From Loxodes magnus (taxonomy: Eukaryota > Ciliophora > Karyorelictea > Loxodida > Loxodidae), in assembly GCA_946699065.1 (NCBI GenBank), contig CAMPDV010000022.1, forward strand, positions 248,001 through 312,000: a stretch of DNA of 64,000 nt, read 5' to 3'. Each line of letters starts with the position of its first letter. Positions within the stretch are counted from its first letter, which is position 1. Below are positions 1-12,433 of this stretch, one piece after another. Under the pieces are notes generated by a model. It saw only the letters and a program-made list of their open reading frames with translations, did no database searches and had not been told where the DNA came from. The position numbers and the translations under genes are program-made.

Positions 1-336
1 AAGTTTTTTTTATACTTCTTGTTGTCATTCTAGCTGTCCAATGAGTCACTTCATCTTTTCCAAATGAGGAATCTGCTAATTATAAATTATTCTAGAATCT
101 TGAACTAAATGCTTCAATCTTCTTGAATAAGATCCTAATAAGAATTTGTTATTAAGTCATTAGAAGGCCCATCAGTCAAACTTTCAAGCTGATAGAGAAT
201 TCTTTGACAATTTAGGCTTTTCTCTCCGAGTTTGCCCACCCTTCCTTGTGGTAGCATCTAGTGCTAGATTACTCTCAATACAGTATACACTGCACTAGAT
301 TACCTACTAGTTCTCTTGGCCGCATCCAACATTCAT
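1..336 (-). CDS. Hypothetical protein, C-terminus off the left edge
   Basis: The frame starts at an ATG at 336 and stays open to the window edge, giving 112 codons read with TAA/TAG=Gln and TGA=Trp. The visible part begins MNVGCGQENQQV, has a basic stretch near residues 38-55, then a Trp-rich segment (two adjacent Trp in the motif FDWWAF) and a charged, probably helical end (motif KMKWLIGQLEWQQ). Local GC is higher than in the flanks, which favours coding. I do not recognise a family. The reading depends on several TGA codons being Trp, which matches other genes here. The rest of the gene lies outside the window. Confidence 0.5.
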
Positions 337-550
337 TTTATAATATATTTAATAAAGAGATCTTCAAGCTTAGTGATGTAATTATATTGACCACTAGAAC
401 AAACTGAAATTAATAAAAGTAGAAGCTTATCCTACTTAATTAAAATTAACAGAGTATTCAGCAAAATAAATTTATAATCAAGGGGTGGGGGATTATGGGA
501 TTGGATATCGAAGCAACAGAAAAATAAAGTAAAAAGAATCTGAGAAAATA

Positions 551-895
551 ATGGAATTAAGATAAAAGCAACAAAATTTTCAACAATTAAAAACTAACCG
601 AAAGAAATTTCTTACTGTGGTTTCAAAATATCATTTATTCCAGAATTGTAAGATAATCTGGAAATAGAAGGGAATAAAAGATTAAGATTATGAAGGAAAA
701 TGTCAATATTATATTGAAATAATGAATATTGATACAGTGATGTTTGCCTCTCTCGATATATACTACTGATTTCTGACGGAAACTAATAAAAAACTATCTA
801 GAATCAAGTAAATATAAAAAGAAAAAAGCAAATAAAAGGAAATAAAATAAATCTAAATTTGTTAAATTTTAAATCATAATAATTAACTGCTTTGA
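551..895 (+). CDS. Possible small hypothetical protein
   Basis: An ATG at 551 opens a 115-codon frame ending at TGA 893-895, with one internal TGA read as Trp (motif IYYWFL). The start is Gln/Lys-rich and the middle has a mixed, protein-like composition (motifs KYHLFQNCKIIWKQ and CQYYIEIMNIDTVMFAS). No family is recognised. In this AT-rich DNA a frame of this length can arise by chance, so this is a weak call. It lies just before the large duplicated segment and has no counterpart beside the second copy. Confidence 0.3.
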
Positions 896-965
896 TCTAG
901 CCAAAATAAAGAATATGGTTATCATTAAAAATAAAGAAAAGAAGAATATTTTAATAAACCAAGTT

Positions 966-3900
966 CTCATTTAAAAGAATAAGTGATTAAAATTGAAAAA
1001 ATATAATCTTTATTAGGTTATTCTAAATTCATAAAACTGAAAATTAGAGGAAAAAGTTTTATCTTTAAATCTAATTTTATCAGCAAAAATAAAAAATTAT
1101 CTTATATGAGAGATCTTTAAACATATAATGTGATAGTTTATTAATTTGAACTACATCTTTAGAAATAAAAGATATATCTTTTTACTTTATATATCCTTGC
1201 TTTATTAACTAAACATAATTGCAACAAGTTATTTAAATTTCATTCTATAGATCTAAGTGTTATTAAAAATAAAAGTTTATTATTTATAAAAATTCCCTTG
1301 CTTGCATACATTATTAGTTGATTATAATTATTTATTTGGTATGGGAATATAATAATTTAAATACATCCAAAGATATAGAGAATCAATACATGTTCATATA
1401 AAAAATAGTAACTTTTAGAATTCTTAAGAATGCTAGCATTGATATTATTTTAATTTTAAGTGTTTCTTCTATTTTTTAAATGGTATTAATACTTTTTATA
1501 TCCTTTGCTTATATATTTAAGAGTATAAATAGCAATTTAGAGTTATATTTAAAAGTTCTAATGATATATAATTAAAAAAGTCTTTAGTTATAATAGGCTT
1601 ATAGTATATTTGTATTTATAATGTAAATTATTATTGCAATACTTATTATTTTAAAAGTAAATAGTAATTGTATTCTCACTAACGCCTTTTGTAGTATAGC
1701 GAATAGGCATTCCTATCTTGGAACGAATTACATTCAGTTACCTAAGAATCGTTAAAAGTATACCACTAATCATCTACTTTTATATGAGCTAAATAATGTC
1801 CACCTCTTGAACTTCCTAAATGAACATTGACTCCATATAAATCATAAACAGTAGGTTTATTATAATTTTTTGGAAGAAATTCCTTTATATCAAATACCTC
1901 TGGATATTAAACTGATTCTTCATTTTTCTAAATAAGCTATCCAATTTGCTTAAATCTCTTGAGATAAACTATAAAAATTTCTGGAACTTTGTATAAATTT
2001 AAATTTTAACTTCCATCAACATGAACTTTACATGTTTTGCAATAAAATTAATTCTCTTAATTTAAATACTCAGTTAATTCAAAAAATCTAAAGCAGTCAG
2101 TTAAATGGAGTAAGGAATCAATTTTACGATATTGTATTTATCTTTGTTAAGCTTTTCTTATAAGAAAATTGGATTCTTGATTTTAAATGGCATTCTTAAT
2201 ATTTACTTTTATTCTGAAATTACTTATTTATAATAATTATTCTACTGTTATGTTTTCATTTTATTTTAAAAGATGACCATTGATACAACCACAGTATGAA
2301 TTGCAAAAGTAGCAATAGTATTATGACATTTCGGCTCTTTGTTGTTATTCACCATTGAATCCTAGATTCTATCCATTTAGTCACATGACTATTGAATTAC
2401 TTTTAGGTTCTGGAATAATAGTTATATTATATAGATCTTCATAGCTTTCATTTTATTTTTCTGGTAGTAGTAAATACTAATAATAAACATATCTATAAAG
2501 CTCATTTGCCTTCATCTACTTTCTCAAATCTACTATCTCAGGTACTCCTAATCTTATTCTTTATTAATTATCTTTAGAATAATTAGAAGCTGCTTCTTAT
2601 TAAAACTCAATTAAAGTTCTATAAACAGCTTAGTTAAATGGGTAAACTTCATAAGCGAGTACTTAATCTTGATTAATATCCATAATATTTTAGCTGAGGG
2701 GCTTAAATGATTAGATTTAGATTTATTAGTCAGATTATATGAATATTATGTCTGAAATACTATTTTACTAAATATTCTTTCTTATTTCATCTAGTAGTTT
2801 CTATGATTATTTTGTAATTAGTATTTCAAATCCTAAAGTTTGTGATTTTTATTCGAATATTAAAGGAATAAAGGTTACTTATACTTTTGTAGTTTTATTA
2901 GGAATTTCAACGCAGAATAATGCAAATGGATCAAATATTACTGAGTCCTTTTTGCATGTGCCACATCTTAGGGTAGATTTACTTTATCCATGCATTAAAT
3001 CTACTATTTTAGAGTCATTTCTCTTTAGATATCTATCCCAACATTCGAAAGAAACTTCTTCATCGGGTCTTCCATCACTAGGTTTACCTTCTATATATGG
3101 TTTTTTTGTAATTTTATTGACGTCTTCATGTAAAGAGTCAAGTAGGAAATTAATAAACTGCTGAGAATCTGCTTACTAGCCATATTAAAACAGAGATGAA
3201 AATTTAAGCATTTTATTTTAAAAGCTTTTTGTACTATAACTACCTCCTTTTTGCTAATCAAATTTTACTACTAGTTTATAAAATTCTTCAGCTAAAACCC
3301 CTCTAGTTCCAAAGGTATTAGCTACATTTAAATCGTTTCTCCATTAATCTGAAAGAAAGTAATTAAATAAAGGAGGAGTATGTAATAGACACTATAAGCC
3401 GGAATTCATATAGGAAGTATTTCCTAATTTTTCTAATCCTACTAAGCCTTTCTTACCAGTTTATATGCATGAATGATTAAAATCACTTAAAGAGCATTCT
3501 TTTTTGCACCATTATCTGCTACTACAAAAAGGACATTCATACTATATTTCTTCTTATTTACAGTATACACAGCCTGCCAAAATTCAATCTTCTCCTTATC
3601 CTATTATAATAGTTCCTTAAGCAGGAATTGAAGCTTCATTGAAAGTTTATTATAGATGTATAATTTTATCAACAGGAAGCTTATAAATCCTAATTTAATC
3701 AATAGCACTGCTAAATAATTTTAAAATCTACAAATGAGTAATATTCTATTGCAATTTCCAAACATTATAAGGCCTTTATTAAAAGTATTAGTTTATAAAC
3801 TACTAAATGGTTTGCTATTTATTGATGAAACATTTAAAGTATCTTCGGTAGTTTTTTTTAACAAATATTACATGTAATAAACTAATTTACGACATATATT

Positions 3901-6900
3901 AGTTTATATTACTACTTTAAGGCACTACTTCTGGAGAAATTACAAACTCTTGAGAAGTATAAACACTTTATTTCAAAAATGTATATATTTCCTAGGTTAA
4001 AGAATTCTAATTGATGAACTAATTTTACTAACTTTAATTGCTAAAATCTCCTAACAATTAATTTTAATTTTCATCACTTGCCTCAAAGATTAAATGAAAT
4101 TCAAGTTCTTTTTTACTAATTTTTTTGTTATTGGTTGAGTTATTGAAAATAGAGCTAAATTTATTTTAAAATTAATTCTAATAATTCTTAATCTAGTTAG
4201 CTATGTTTTAATTTAGATTATTTAATACTTAATTCTAATATTATTGAATAAATTCTATTTATTTTTTACCATATTATTCAAGCATTTACTCCTAAGTAAG
4301 TTAAATTTACTATAAAATATTGAAACTGGTTTACTAAAATGCTTATTAATTATTCGATTTTATATGCTCATCAATTTAAGCCCCAATATGGGCTTTTATT
4401 TGTTCTAGTTTCTATTAAAGTTCTTTATTTATTTTTTATTCTAAATTCTATTTTAATTCTTAAATTTTTTGAGTAAGTAACATATTTTCTTCTATTTTTA
4501 TTTGCTTCTCTACATTCTAATTTATATCATAATTTTATTCTTAAAAGTTTGGCTAAGTTTAATTTAAAATTTATTTTATTTCCAATTCAAACCTTTATTA
4601 TAAATTATCTTGTAATTCCTTTGAGAGAATTTCTTCTTGTTTGCCTTTCATTGAATCTATTAAAGATTATGCTAAATTATATGATTTTTAATTTATACTA
4701 TCTATATAATTTAATGCTTAAGTTTATATGCTTTCTTAAAGCTGCTACTAAGTATTTTTTATTTCTGTCATTCTATAATTATAAAGATCTTTGAAGTAAT
4801 TATTACATTAAATTTCAAATTTGTTTATTATTTGATTTTGAATTTTATATAAATTTTTTTCATATTCTTATCTTTTTTCCTTTTATTCTTAATATAAAGT
4901 TTAATTAGTTAGTTTTTTAATTTTAGAGTTGTATTTCTTAACTATATTATATGCTTATTTTTTTAATTCCTCGAAAATTTCTTCTTTATCTTTATTTTTA
5001 TACAGCTTTTCGATTTCCTAAGCTTTTTAATTTATTTTAGGATTAGTTTCTTACTGGATTTCATTTTTTTTATCTTAAAACTATTATTTAATTTAGTCAT
5101 TAGCTTACTTTTAAATTCTATGTTATAAATCTTTTATATTTTAATATATAGTTTGATTTAGCTATTCATTAAGTTAAGTTACTTAGTAATTGTAAATAAG
5201 TTCCTAATTATCTTATTCCTTTTGATCTATAAAGTTTTAAAGTTATTAAATTTCCTTTTAAAAAGTTTCTTCTTGCTTGTTTTTGAAAACATTATATATT
5301 TCTTAATTTTTTTAGTTAATTTCATAATTTTGTCTATTCTAAATTTCTTAAATTAACTATTAAATTTGAAGATTAATTTCTTTTTGTTTTTATTAGTTTA
5401 TCTATTAGCTCAATACTTTTGTTTATTTTTCAATTTCTAATTATTCTTAGCCTTAAATAGAATCATTTATTTGCTTTAGTTCTTAATCTAATAAACTTAT
5501 TTTAGAATCTTCAATTTACTTCTGAAGTTCCTCAAGCTAACTACTATAATCTTGGTAAATTTAATCTTATAAGTTTTTAAAGTTTTCTAGAGATGAAGCA
5601 TCAATATTTTATTGCTAGATGTTTAAAAATGAGTTACAAAGTACCAAGAGAGCATTAGTTTTATCTTAAACCGATAATTGAAATAATTAAACCAGATACT
5701 ATAATAATATTTAGCTTTTTTCTATATAAAGAGGCTATAAATCTTATTCAGAAAATTGTGAAATTTACTCTTAATTATACTATTAGTTTGGGTTTATTTA
5801 ATCGAAAAAGCATGGCTATTCTTACTTTAATTAGGTAATTAAGATCTATATTTTCATTACTTAGCTAAAAAGTTATTTTTAATCTTAAATTTGTTAAACA
5901 AGAATCTAACTCTAAATTTATAATTATTCACTTAAAGAATCCTATAATAATAATTATTTAATTTATTCTTAACTAAAAATCTATTCTTATATTTCCTCTG
6001 AGCTTTCTAAAGCTTATTATAATTATAACAGTGGATTAGATTCTTTTTATATTTAAATTTCTTCAGCTTTCTTCATATCTTTCTCGATTAATTTTGATAA
6101 TTTTATAATTTATAATTTATTTTTTTACACTTCTATTATGTTAATTTTAATTTTTTACATTATTTCCTTTTATAATTTTTCTAAGTCCTTCAATAATTAG
6201 ATTTATATTTATTTGCTATATTATTTTTATATCTAGGCTTTTTGCTATTAAAGTTAATTTTTCTGTTTACTTTCAATTTCTTTTTCTTTTATTATTTTTT
6301 AGCTTTAATATTTTTGTTCAAATTCTTTTTTTATGTTCTAAATTAATTAATCTGTCTTTCTTGTTTTATTGTCTTCAAATTACTGATTAATTTAATAGTT
6401 TATTTATTCTTATTTTTCATTTTTCTCATTTTACATAATATTTTATATTTTTATTTTTTCTTCTTCTATTTGTTATTTTTAATAACCTTAATAAAGCTTT
6501 TTAATACTTTCTTGCAGTCTTTACAATTTTAGTTAGACTTCTGTTTGGGTTAAATTCTCGATTTAATTCATTACTTTCGATTTAGCTGTTAATTTAAAAT
6601 TTTCTTCTTCATTTTTTTACTGAACTAATATTATTTCTATTTGCTCTTCTATCAAAGTTTTAGCTTTCATACTTTCTGATTTTTCAATTTCTATTTATTT
6701 CTCTTATTCTTTATCTTAAGCCTCTTTTCACATTATTTCTCTAAATTATTACTATTCTTATTTTATTTTTCTTTATATATCTTCGGTTATTTTTTATTTT
6801 ATTTCTTTTATTTTTTGCTTATAAAAGTTTATTGCCTAATTATTTAAATCATTAAAGATAGTTTCTTTCTGCTTGTCTATTATTTGCTTTATTTATTCTT

Positions 6901-7794
6901 TCAATGGATTTTATAGATTTAAACACAAATTCTCCAATTCTTAGTTTAAATCATTCAATGTCTAATTCTAAAAATTATGCAATTAGTTTTGCATTTCTTA
7001 TTGTTTTTCATTCATTTATTTCTAATTCATACTTAAATAAAGTTTTGTACTATGTTCTTATATAACTAAGCTTTAAAATTATTTCCATTCTTATTGAGCG
7101 AGCATGTCGACTTTATTTTTAAGAATTTCCAAGATTTAGTTCGAAACTTCTTCAATTTTCTAGTTGATTTGTTCAGTATAAAAAGTTTCTTATAAGACTT
7201 TAACTTATTATAATTTCTAGAGTTATTCTTCACTGATTTACTCTTGCTATTTTTTTTCATTCACTTCTTTTCTTTCTTCTAAGTTTAGCTATTACTATTA
7301 TTCTTAGCCTTAATTTCAAGACATCTCATGTATATCTTTCTGTAGCTCTATACTTTTATGATTATTAGGTAATAAACGGAATGTTTAATCTCCTGTTTTA
7401 TTTTCTTTTTTTAATTCCAAACTCACACAATCTTAACTGCTACATATACTACAGCTCTGCTTTTTTAAATTATCTAATTTTATCCTTTAATTACTCTAAA
7501 TAGATTGACAGCTGCACTTTCATTAAAAGGTTGATTTTTGGCTTGAGGGGATTTAAGTATAAGGGCAAATTCAATCCATTTTAACGATTTATTTTAATAA
7601 ATTATTTGGCCTTTTAAAACTCAAAATCGATCATAAATCTAAAAATTATGATCAATCTTTAAGTTTATTAAGTAATCTCCAAGCATTATAATATAAATTA
7701 TTGTGTTTGATTCTCAAACTCTTAAGTTTAAGCTTTATTATGATGTTTAATCTTTTTCTCTTCGTTTTTACATAAGAGCTTTATATATTCTTTT
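966..7794. repeat. Large direct repeat, copy A
   Basis: This segment recurs in the same orientation at about 40194-48865. From about 1312 to 5680 and from about 6130 to 7794 the copies are nearly identical, with scattered single-base changes and small indels. The first ~340 bases (966-1310) are clearly related but much more diverged. The homologous part carries one whole gene plus flanks, so it looks like a segmental gene duplication and not a transposon: no terminal inverted repeats, target-site duplication or polymerase was seen. The main internal difference is near 5990-6130, where copy B instead holds a 132-bp tandem array. Confidence 0.85.
1676..7579 (-). CDS. MYND-finger ubiquitin C-terminal hydrolase-like protein, copy A, nucleophile Cys replaced by Ser
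   Basis: A single frame of 1968 codons runs from ATG 7579 to TGA 1676-1678. I sampled it at several points and it stays in phase. The N-terminus (MDWICPYTQIP...) has paired cysteines like a small zinc site (CSC, CSICSSQDC, residues ~20-60). A long Gln/Glu/Lys coiled coil fills about residues 90-1200. A MYND-like finger follows (motifs CVYC, CPFC, WCKKEC, near 1325-1370), then a USP domain: Cys box near 1380-1395, finger CGTCKKD, and His box GGHYLAHIKVDDQWY (His about 1928). USPs remove ubiquitin from proteins. The Cys box reads LGNTSYMNSGLQ, so the nucleophile (about residue 1389) is Ser. Copy B has Cys. It is therefore probably a ubiquitin-binding pseudo-enzyme. No introns are needed. Confidence 0.85.
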
Positions 7795-8342
7795 ATAAAG
7801 ATTTTTATTATTTAATAAGTTATAACGATTAGAGTATAATTGAACTTAGAATAAAGGGATTAATTAGAAGTTATTTGATTAGATAAATTTAAAGATTTAG
7901 TTAGATTTTAATTATTTATTTATATTGCTTTTTGCTTTTTATTTATTCCTTCTTAGACATATAGAGTGCTTTCTCTTTATTATTAACCTTTTCTTTCTTA
8001 TAATTTATTCCTGGAATATATTCTATGAAAGAATCATTATTCGATTAAATTTAATTTGGTAATTATTAAAAGTAAGCTCTTTCTATTTCATATTTTAGGT
8101 TTATAATTTTCCAATTTATGTCAATTGTCATTTATTTCCTTTTTACCTATCTTTTTTTCCTTTATATCATTTCTTCAATCCATCTCTCTCTTAATTTTTG
8201 ACTTCAAATTGGTATTTGAAATAATTATTTTTAAGCATGCTAACTTAGGTAAATATTTTAAATCTACTTTTTGCCTCTTTTAAGAATGAAGAATTAAAGT
8301 AATAACTCATTTTGCTTATTTGATTTAAGTATATTAATTTAA

Positions 8343-9926
8343 ATGAAGGATTTTAGAATTTTTAAATATAAAGTTCAGACTTTGATTGAGGATTAATCTA
8401 TAGAAATATTCATTAAGCTTGAACAAATTGGAGGAATAAACGATTTCGTAATATTTTTGTGTAAAGCATTAGGAAAAATTACTACTTGAATAGAGAGCTA
8501 ACTAAGAAATTGTTTCCAAAGATTTAATAAACTTACCTAATAAGTATTACAATTCAAAGAAATTAAAGATAAAAAACCTGAATGTCTCTTGGAATCTTCT
8601 AAAGTCTAAGAGGTTCTGATTTAGTTAAAAATAATGCTTATAACTACAATCTGTTCTAGAAATCTATTATATAGAAGTATCGACATTTCTTCTGATCTTT
8701 ATTTGAAAGATTTCTTTTATGAAGATTTTAATTTAGAAAGGCTATCATTAAATATAATTTTTCTAGTACTTAATATCAGTTACCTCGCTTTGATTTAACC
8801 AGTTGGTTTAAGATTTTTAATTCCTTCTAGTTAAGATTAATTTCTATTCCGATGAAGTTTCCTCAGTTTGTACAATTACTATCTCTTTTATATGAGTTTC
8901 TTAAGTTTGATTTAATTAAGCTATTCTTACTTAAATTTAATCATCTTCCCTATCTTTCTTTTATCTATTATATAATATGTCTATTATTAATTTTCAACTT
9001 TTTATAAAAAAGTAATCAAAGTATTCTAAGCTTATTCCAAAATTACTCAAAACTTTTCTATGAACATACTTCAAAGATAAACAAAGGTAGAATATAAAGA
9101 GCTAATAAAACCTTAATACTTATATAAGAAGCAGAATTAGAAGATTTAAAGGAAATTATTTTATTCAGATGATTGAGAGCAAAATTGCTTTAGTATTTCT
9201 TAATTAACAGGTTGAGATAATCATCTTTACATTTTTTAATAGAAGGACTTTCTTCATAAAAAAGATAAAGAGTCTATTCTAAAAAAGTTCCTTTTCTTTA
9301 TATCATTTTTATAGATTTTAACCCTTTATTTTAGTTTTTATACAATTAGCTTTATATTTTGATCTTACAAACTCCTAATTTACACTCCTTTTCTATATTT
9401 GGCTAGAATGTTTAAAGATTAAACTTCTATAGAATGATTACCATATTTATTTGGTAAATTAGTGTAGAAGCTTATAAATAAATAATAAAGAGAATTTAGA
9501 TTTAATTTTCAATTATTTTAAACTTTAAATTTTATAACAATCAGACTCTTAAGAATTAAGCAGTGGATTATAAATTATACTAACCAACTAATTAATAAAG
9601 TACTCATTCTATTTAATTTTTATATACTTAAATAGATATAATTTTGAATAAATCAATTAACTATTAGGTTAGATCAAATAGAAGATTTAAAGCAGATATA
9701 GAAATAGGAATTGCTTTATTTCATTAAAAATTATTTTAGAAAGTTGGTGCTTTGAAGAGAAAAAGTGATGAGTTTAATTATGAAATTAGATAAATAAATT
9801 AAAACATCTTATAAGGTGAAACAATCATATAAATAAAGAATTTTTAAATTCTCTTTTAAAATTAAATATCATTCTTCATCTAATTCAGGATAATCTAAAA
9901 TTCTGATTTCATATTTCTAAATGTGA
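8343..9926 (+). CDS. Possible hypothetical membrane-like protein
   Basis: An ATG at 8343 opens a frame of about 528 codons closing at TGA 9924-9926, with about four internal TGA codons. The first ~140 residues are mixed and soluble-looking (motif LEQIGGINDFVIFLCKALG). Then come hydrophobic stretches that could span membranes (motifs LSLNIIFLVLNISYLAL and LNLIIFPIFLLSIIQYVYY), followed by a basic tail. No family was recognised. TGA is rarer than chance would give, but T-rich DNA always yields hydrophobic translations, so coding status is uncertain. The end overlaps a competing minus-strand reading. Confidence 0.33.
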
Positions 9927-11060
9927 ACTCCCAGTCTTTCGATATTTTTTTATTTCAAAGGTTAATGCCGTTGAACTTAAATGAAATAGAGCTCTAATGA
10001 ACTAAATCGCTTATTTTCTAATTTTCTTTTTAAGGATTTTATAGGAAGTGCACTTGGAAATTAAGGAAATAATAATAATTTTTCAGAAATTTAATCCTGA
10101 AATCATAAAAACCATGCTGATTAATTGCTAAATTTAATAGACAAAAGTTTTAAGACATGCTATAAATCTATCTGATCTATTTGCTAACATCCCTAAAGCT
10201 TTTTCTAAGATTTTAGATTACTTTTAGAACTTAAAAACGAATATCAGCATAAAATTTTATTTCAAATTCTAGACTTAGAAACACTAATGTTCCTAGTCTT
10301 CGCTCTTTAAGATAGTAAAATTGATACTTCTTATTAGTTTATGTACTGCTAATTTATATAATTAAGTAAAAAAATATCCAACTAAGAAGATATAGAGTTA
10401 AATGAGCTTGATTCTACCTTCTGAAGCTGAAAAGTATTGATATCTAGATTAGTTCCTTCATATTTATAGAGAACTATAAGCTTAATCATCTCGTTATATA
10501 GCATCTAGAAATTTCCTTTGAATGAGCTTTAAGATCCTTAACCATTTAATTTCTGCATAATTTTAATGTGAGGGCACTAAAAAATAATTTAATTATTATT
10601 TTAAGCAAGGATGAATTAGCTCCTAGCATCTCAGCACTGATTAAATGCTCCTGCTTATAATCTCTTATGTAATAATATAATTCTCACTTATCTCTCATAA
10701 TGTTTCATTATACTTTCATGACATGCAAAATATCTGCCTAGTAACAATGAATGTCTACTATTATCTGGAAAGTATATCTAGAAAGTATTCACGTCTTGAG
10801 TAAAATAGATATCAATAAAGTGATTTGATGGAAGTATTAAGATTTTGTTTTGTTTTCTATTTTAAGAACATTTAATCTCTCATATTCTGCTTTGTTAATC
10901 CATTCTCCAATAATAGCTTCAAAATTCTGCCTATCATTATCATATACCTAATTTTTTATATGACAATCACTCAGAACTCTCTTACTAAGTATCTAGATCA
11001 TTCTCAATATATCCTAGTAACTTTAACTCACTAGTCAGAAATATTTTGTTGAAGTAAGCT
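9840..11060 (-). other. Coding-like stretch, frame unresolved, unknown protein
   Basis: Long minus-strand frames with few TGA codons cover this stretch. One reads GEWINKAEYERLNVLKIEN near 10,890. Another, nearer the 3' end, reads RLGVHIQKYEIRILDYPELD near 9,900-9,970. These lie in different phases, so at least one short intron would be needed, and I could not place it uniquely. No domain was recognised. I record it as probable coding sequence without a fixed start or end. Confidence 0.35.
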
Positions 11061-11149
11061 AAGATGAGACTTAATTATAAACTAGGGTAAATTAGAAAGC
11101 ATCAAAGAAAGTAAGGACTACAAGTATTATCTTAATTTAAAGCTTTAAA

Positions 11150-11450
11150 TAGCTTTCTACATAATAAAGCTTTATCTCATTTCTACTCTTTTCTTACTTA
11201 TCCTTCTATTTAATTATCTAAGCTTCTCGTATTAGTTGGTATTAATAGGGAAAAGGAAATATTTGAGAAGTATATTAAGAGATAGATAAAGAAAAATAAA
11301 AATGTTTTAAGAAACTGAAATAAAGAAAAAGCTAAGTAGCTTTAAATTAAATTTGAAGTAGCTTAAAGTAGTTAAGTGAAGGAATAAATGATAAAGGAAT
11401 ATTATAATTTTATAACTAATAAGCATACAAATTTAATTAATTATAGTAGA
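11150..11450 (+). pseudogene. Diverged relative of the tail-anchored coiled-coil gene at 26.9 kb
   Basis: Read on the plus strand, this stretch gives LVGINREKEIFEKYIKRQ, which aligns with LVGNNKKKQIFEKYSHGQ of the gene at 26867-27634. Upstream (YPSIQLSK against GIEYSK) and downstream (KEKAKQLQIKF against KKKAQQLQLQS) similarity extends the match. I found no convincing N-terminal start or C-terminal membrane helix here, so it is probably a remnant or strongly diverged paralog. The DNA match is patchy, implying an old duplication. Confidence 0.45.
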
Positions 11451-11665
11451 TGCTTATATTTAAACTAACTGTATAAGACTTTTTATTTCCTTATATTTAG
11501 TAAAAATCATATTGCTTACAGAAAATCAGATAGAGTGCTTTAATTATGAATATGTCAACTTGCTTATATAACACTACAAATTGATAGTTATAAGAGCTAA
11601 AAAAGATAGTTAAAGATCTAGAATCTTAGCTAAACAATACTTATAGAATATCAGATGGGAAAGGA

Positions 11666-12292
11666 ATGTAGTTTATGAAAGAGTGCAGGATTTATAATTT
11701 ATCTGAAATAGTATTTACAAAGCGAATTTATGAAAATTTCAGATAGAAAGAAGATTTTCTTAGTAAGTATTGACAATAATTCTAATGCTACAGCTTATTA
11801 ATAGAGGATTACATAGGAAAGCTTTTTAAAACTGATTTAGAATATCTCTAAAAAAGAAGAGTTAATAACTAGAATTAATTAACACAGAATTTATCTTATT
11901 TTAAAGGAAATTGCTTTTAATTTAAAAACAGCAAAAGCCTTATTAATAGCTTTATTATATAAACTTGTATTTCATCTGATCCTGATCTCATTTAATGTAT
12001 GGCAATAAGATTAAATTAATATTCCTTAGTAATTTGTATAAACTTGCTTACTTATACTAACTACCTTTTATTGCGTCTAATAGAAATTTCTTCAACTGCT
12101 AGATAAAATATTCACTATCATTCCTTAAATTGCAGGTATTATTAATTAGATCCAATTTCAAAAACTAAATCTAAGAGAAGAAATATCTTAAACATAGGAA
12201 TTTCGATTTAAATCAAAAAGAAAAATTTGGAGTTTCCTTTTTCATAAAATAATAAATCTTTAATAAAGGAAAATTAGAAGGATGGAATTTGA
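11666..12292 (+). CDS. Possible hypothetical protein
   Basis: An ATG at 11666 opens 209 codons ending at TGA 12290-12292, with a single internal TGA (read Trp). The composition is protein-like, with motifs such as SDPDLIQCMAIRLNQ in the middle and a Lys/Arg-rich C-terminal third (SKTKSKRRN). No family was recognised and alternative frames are also fairly open. It converges on the RBR gene ending at 12434, leaving about 140 bases between the two stops. Confidence 0.4.
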
Positions 12293-12433
12293 ATAAATGG
12301 AATAAATAAGACAGAAAGGAGTGAAAATCTAAAAATTAAGATTTTAAATAATTAGTAAAGTTAATTAGGCCAAATTGCCTTTAAAATTAAATTGAATCTA
12401 AAAATTTTAATTTTTTGATTTATCTCAAATGGC

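Noticed and set aside
2952-3164. Plus-strand ORF, repeated at 42374-42586
   Set aside because: Antisense shadow of the USP domain in copies A and B, where the minus strand encodes conserved USP motifs.
966-7794. Transposon interpretation of the large repeat
   Set aside because: No terminal inverted repeats, target-site duplication, transposase or reverse transcriptase motif was seen. The repeat carries a cellular ubiquitin protease gene.
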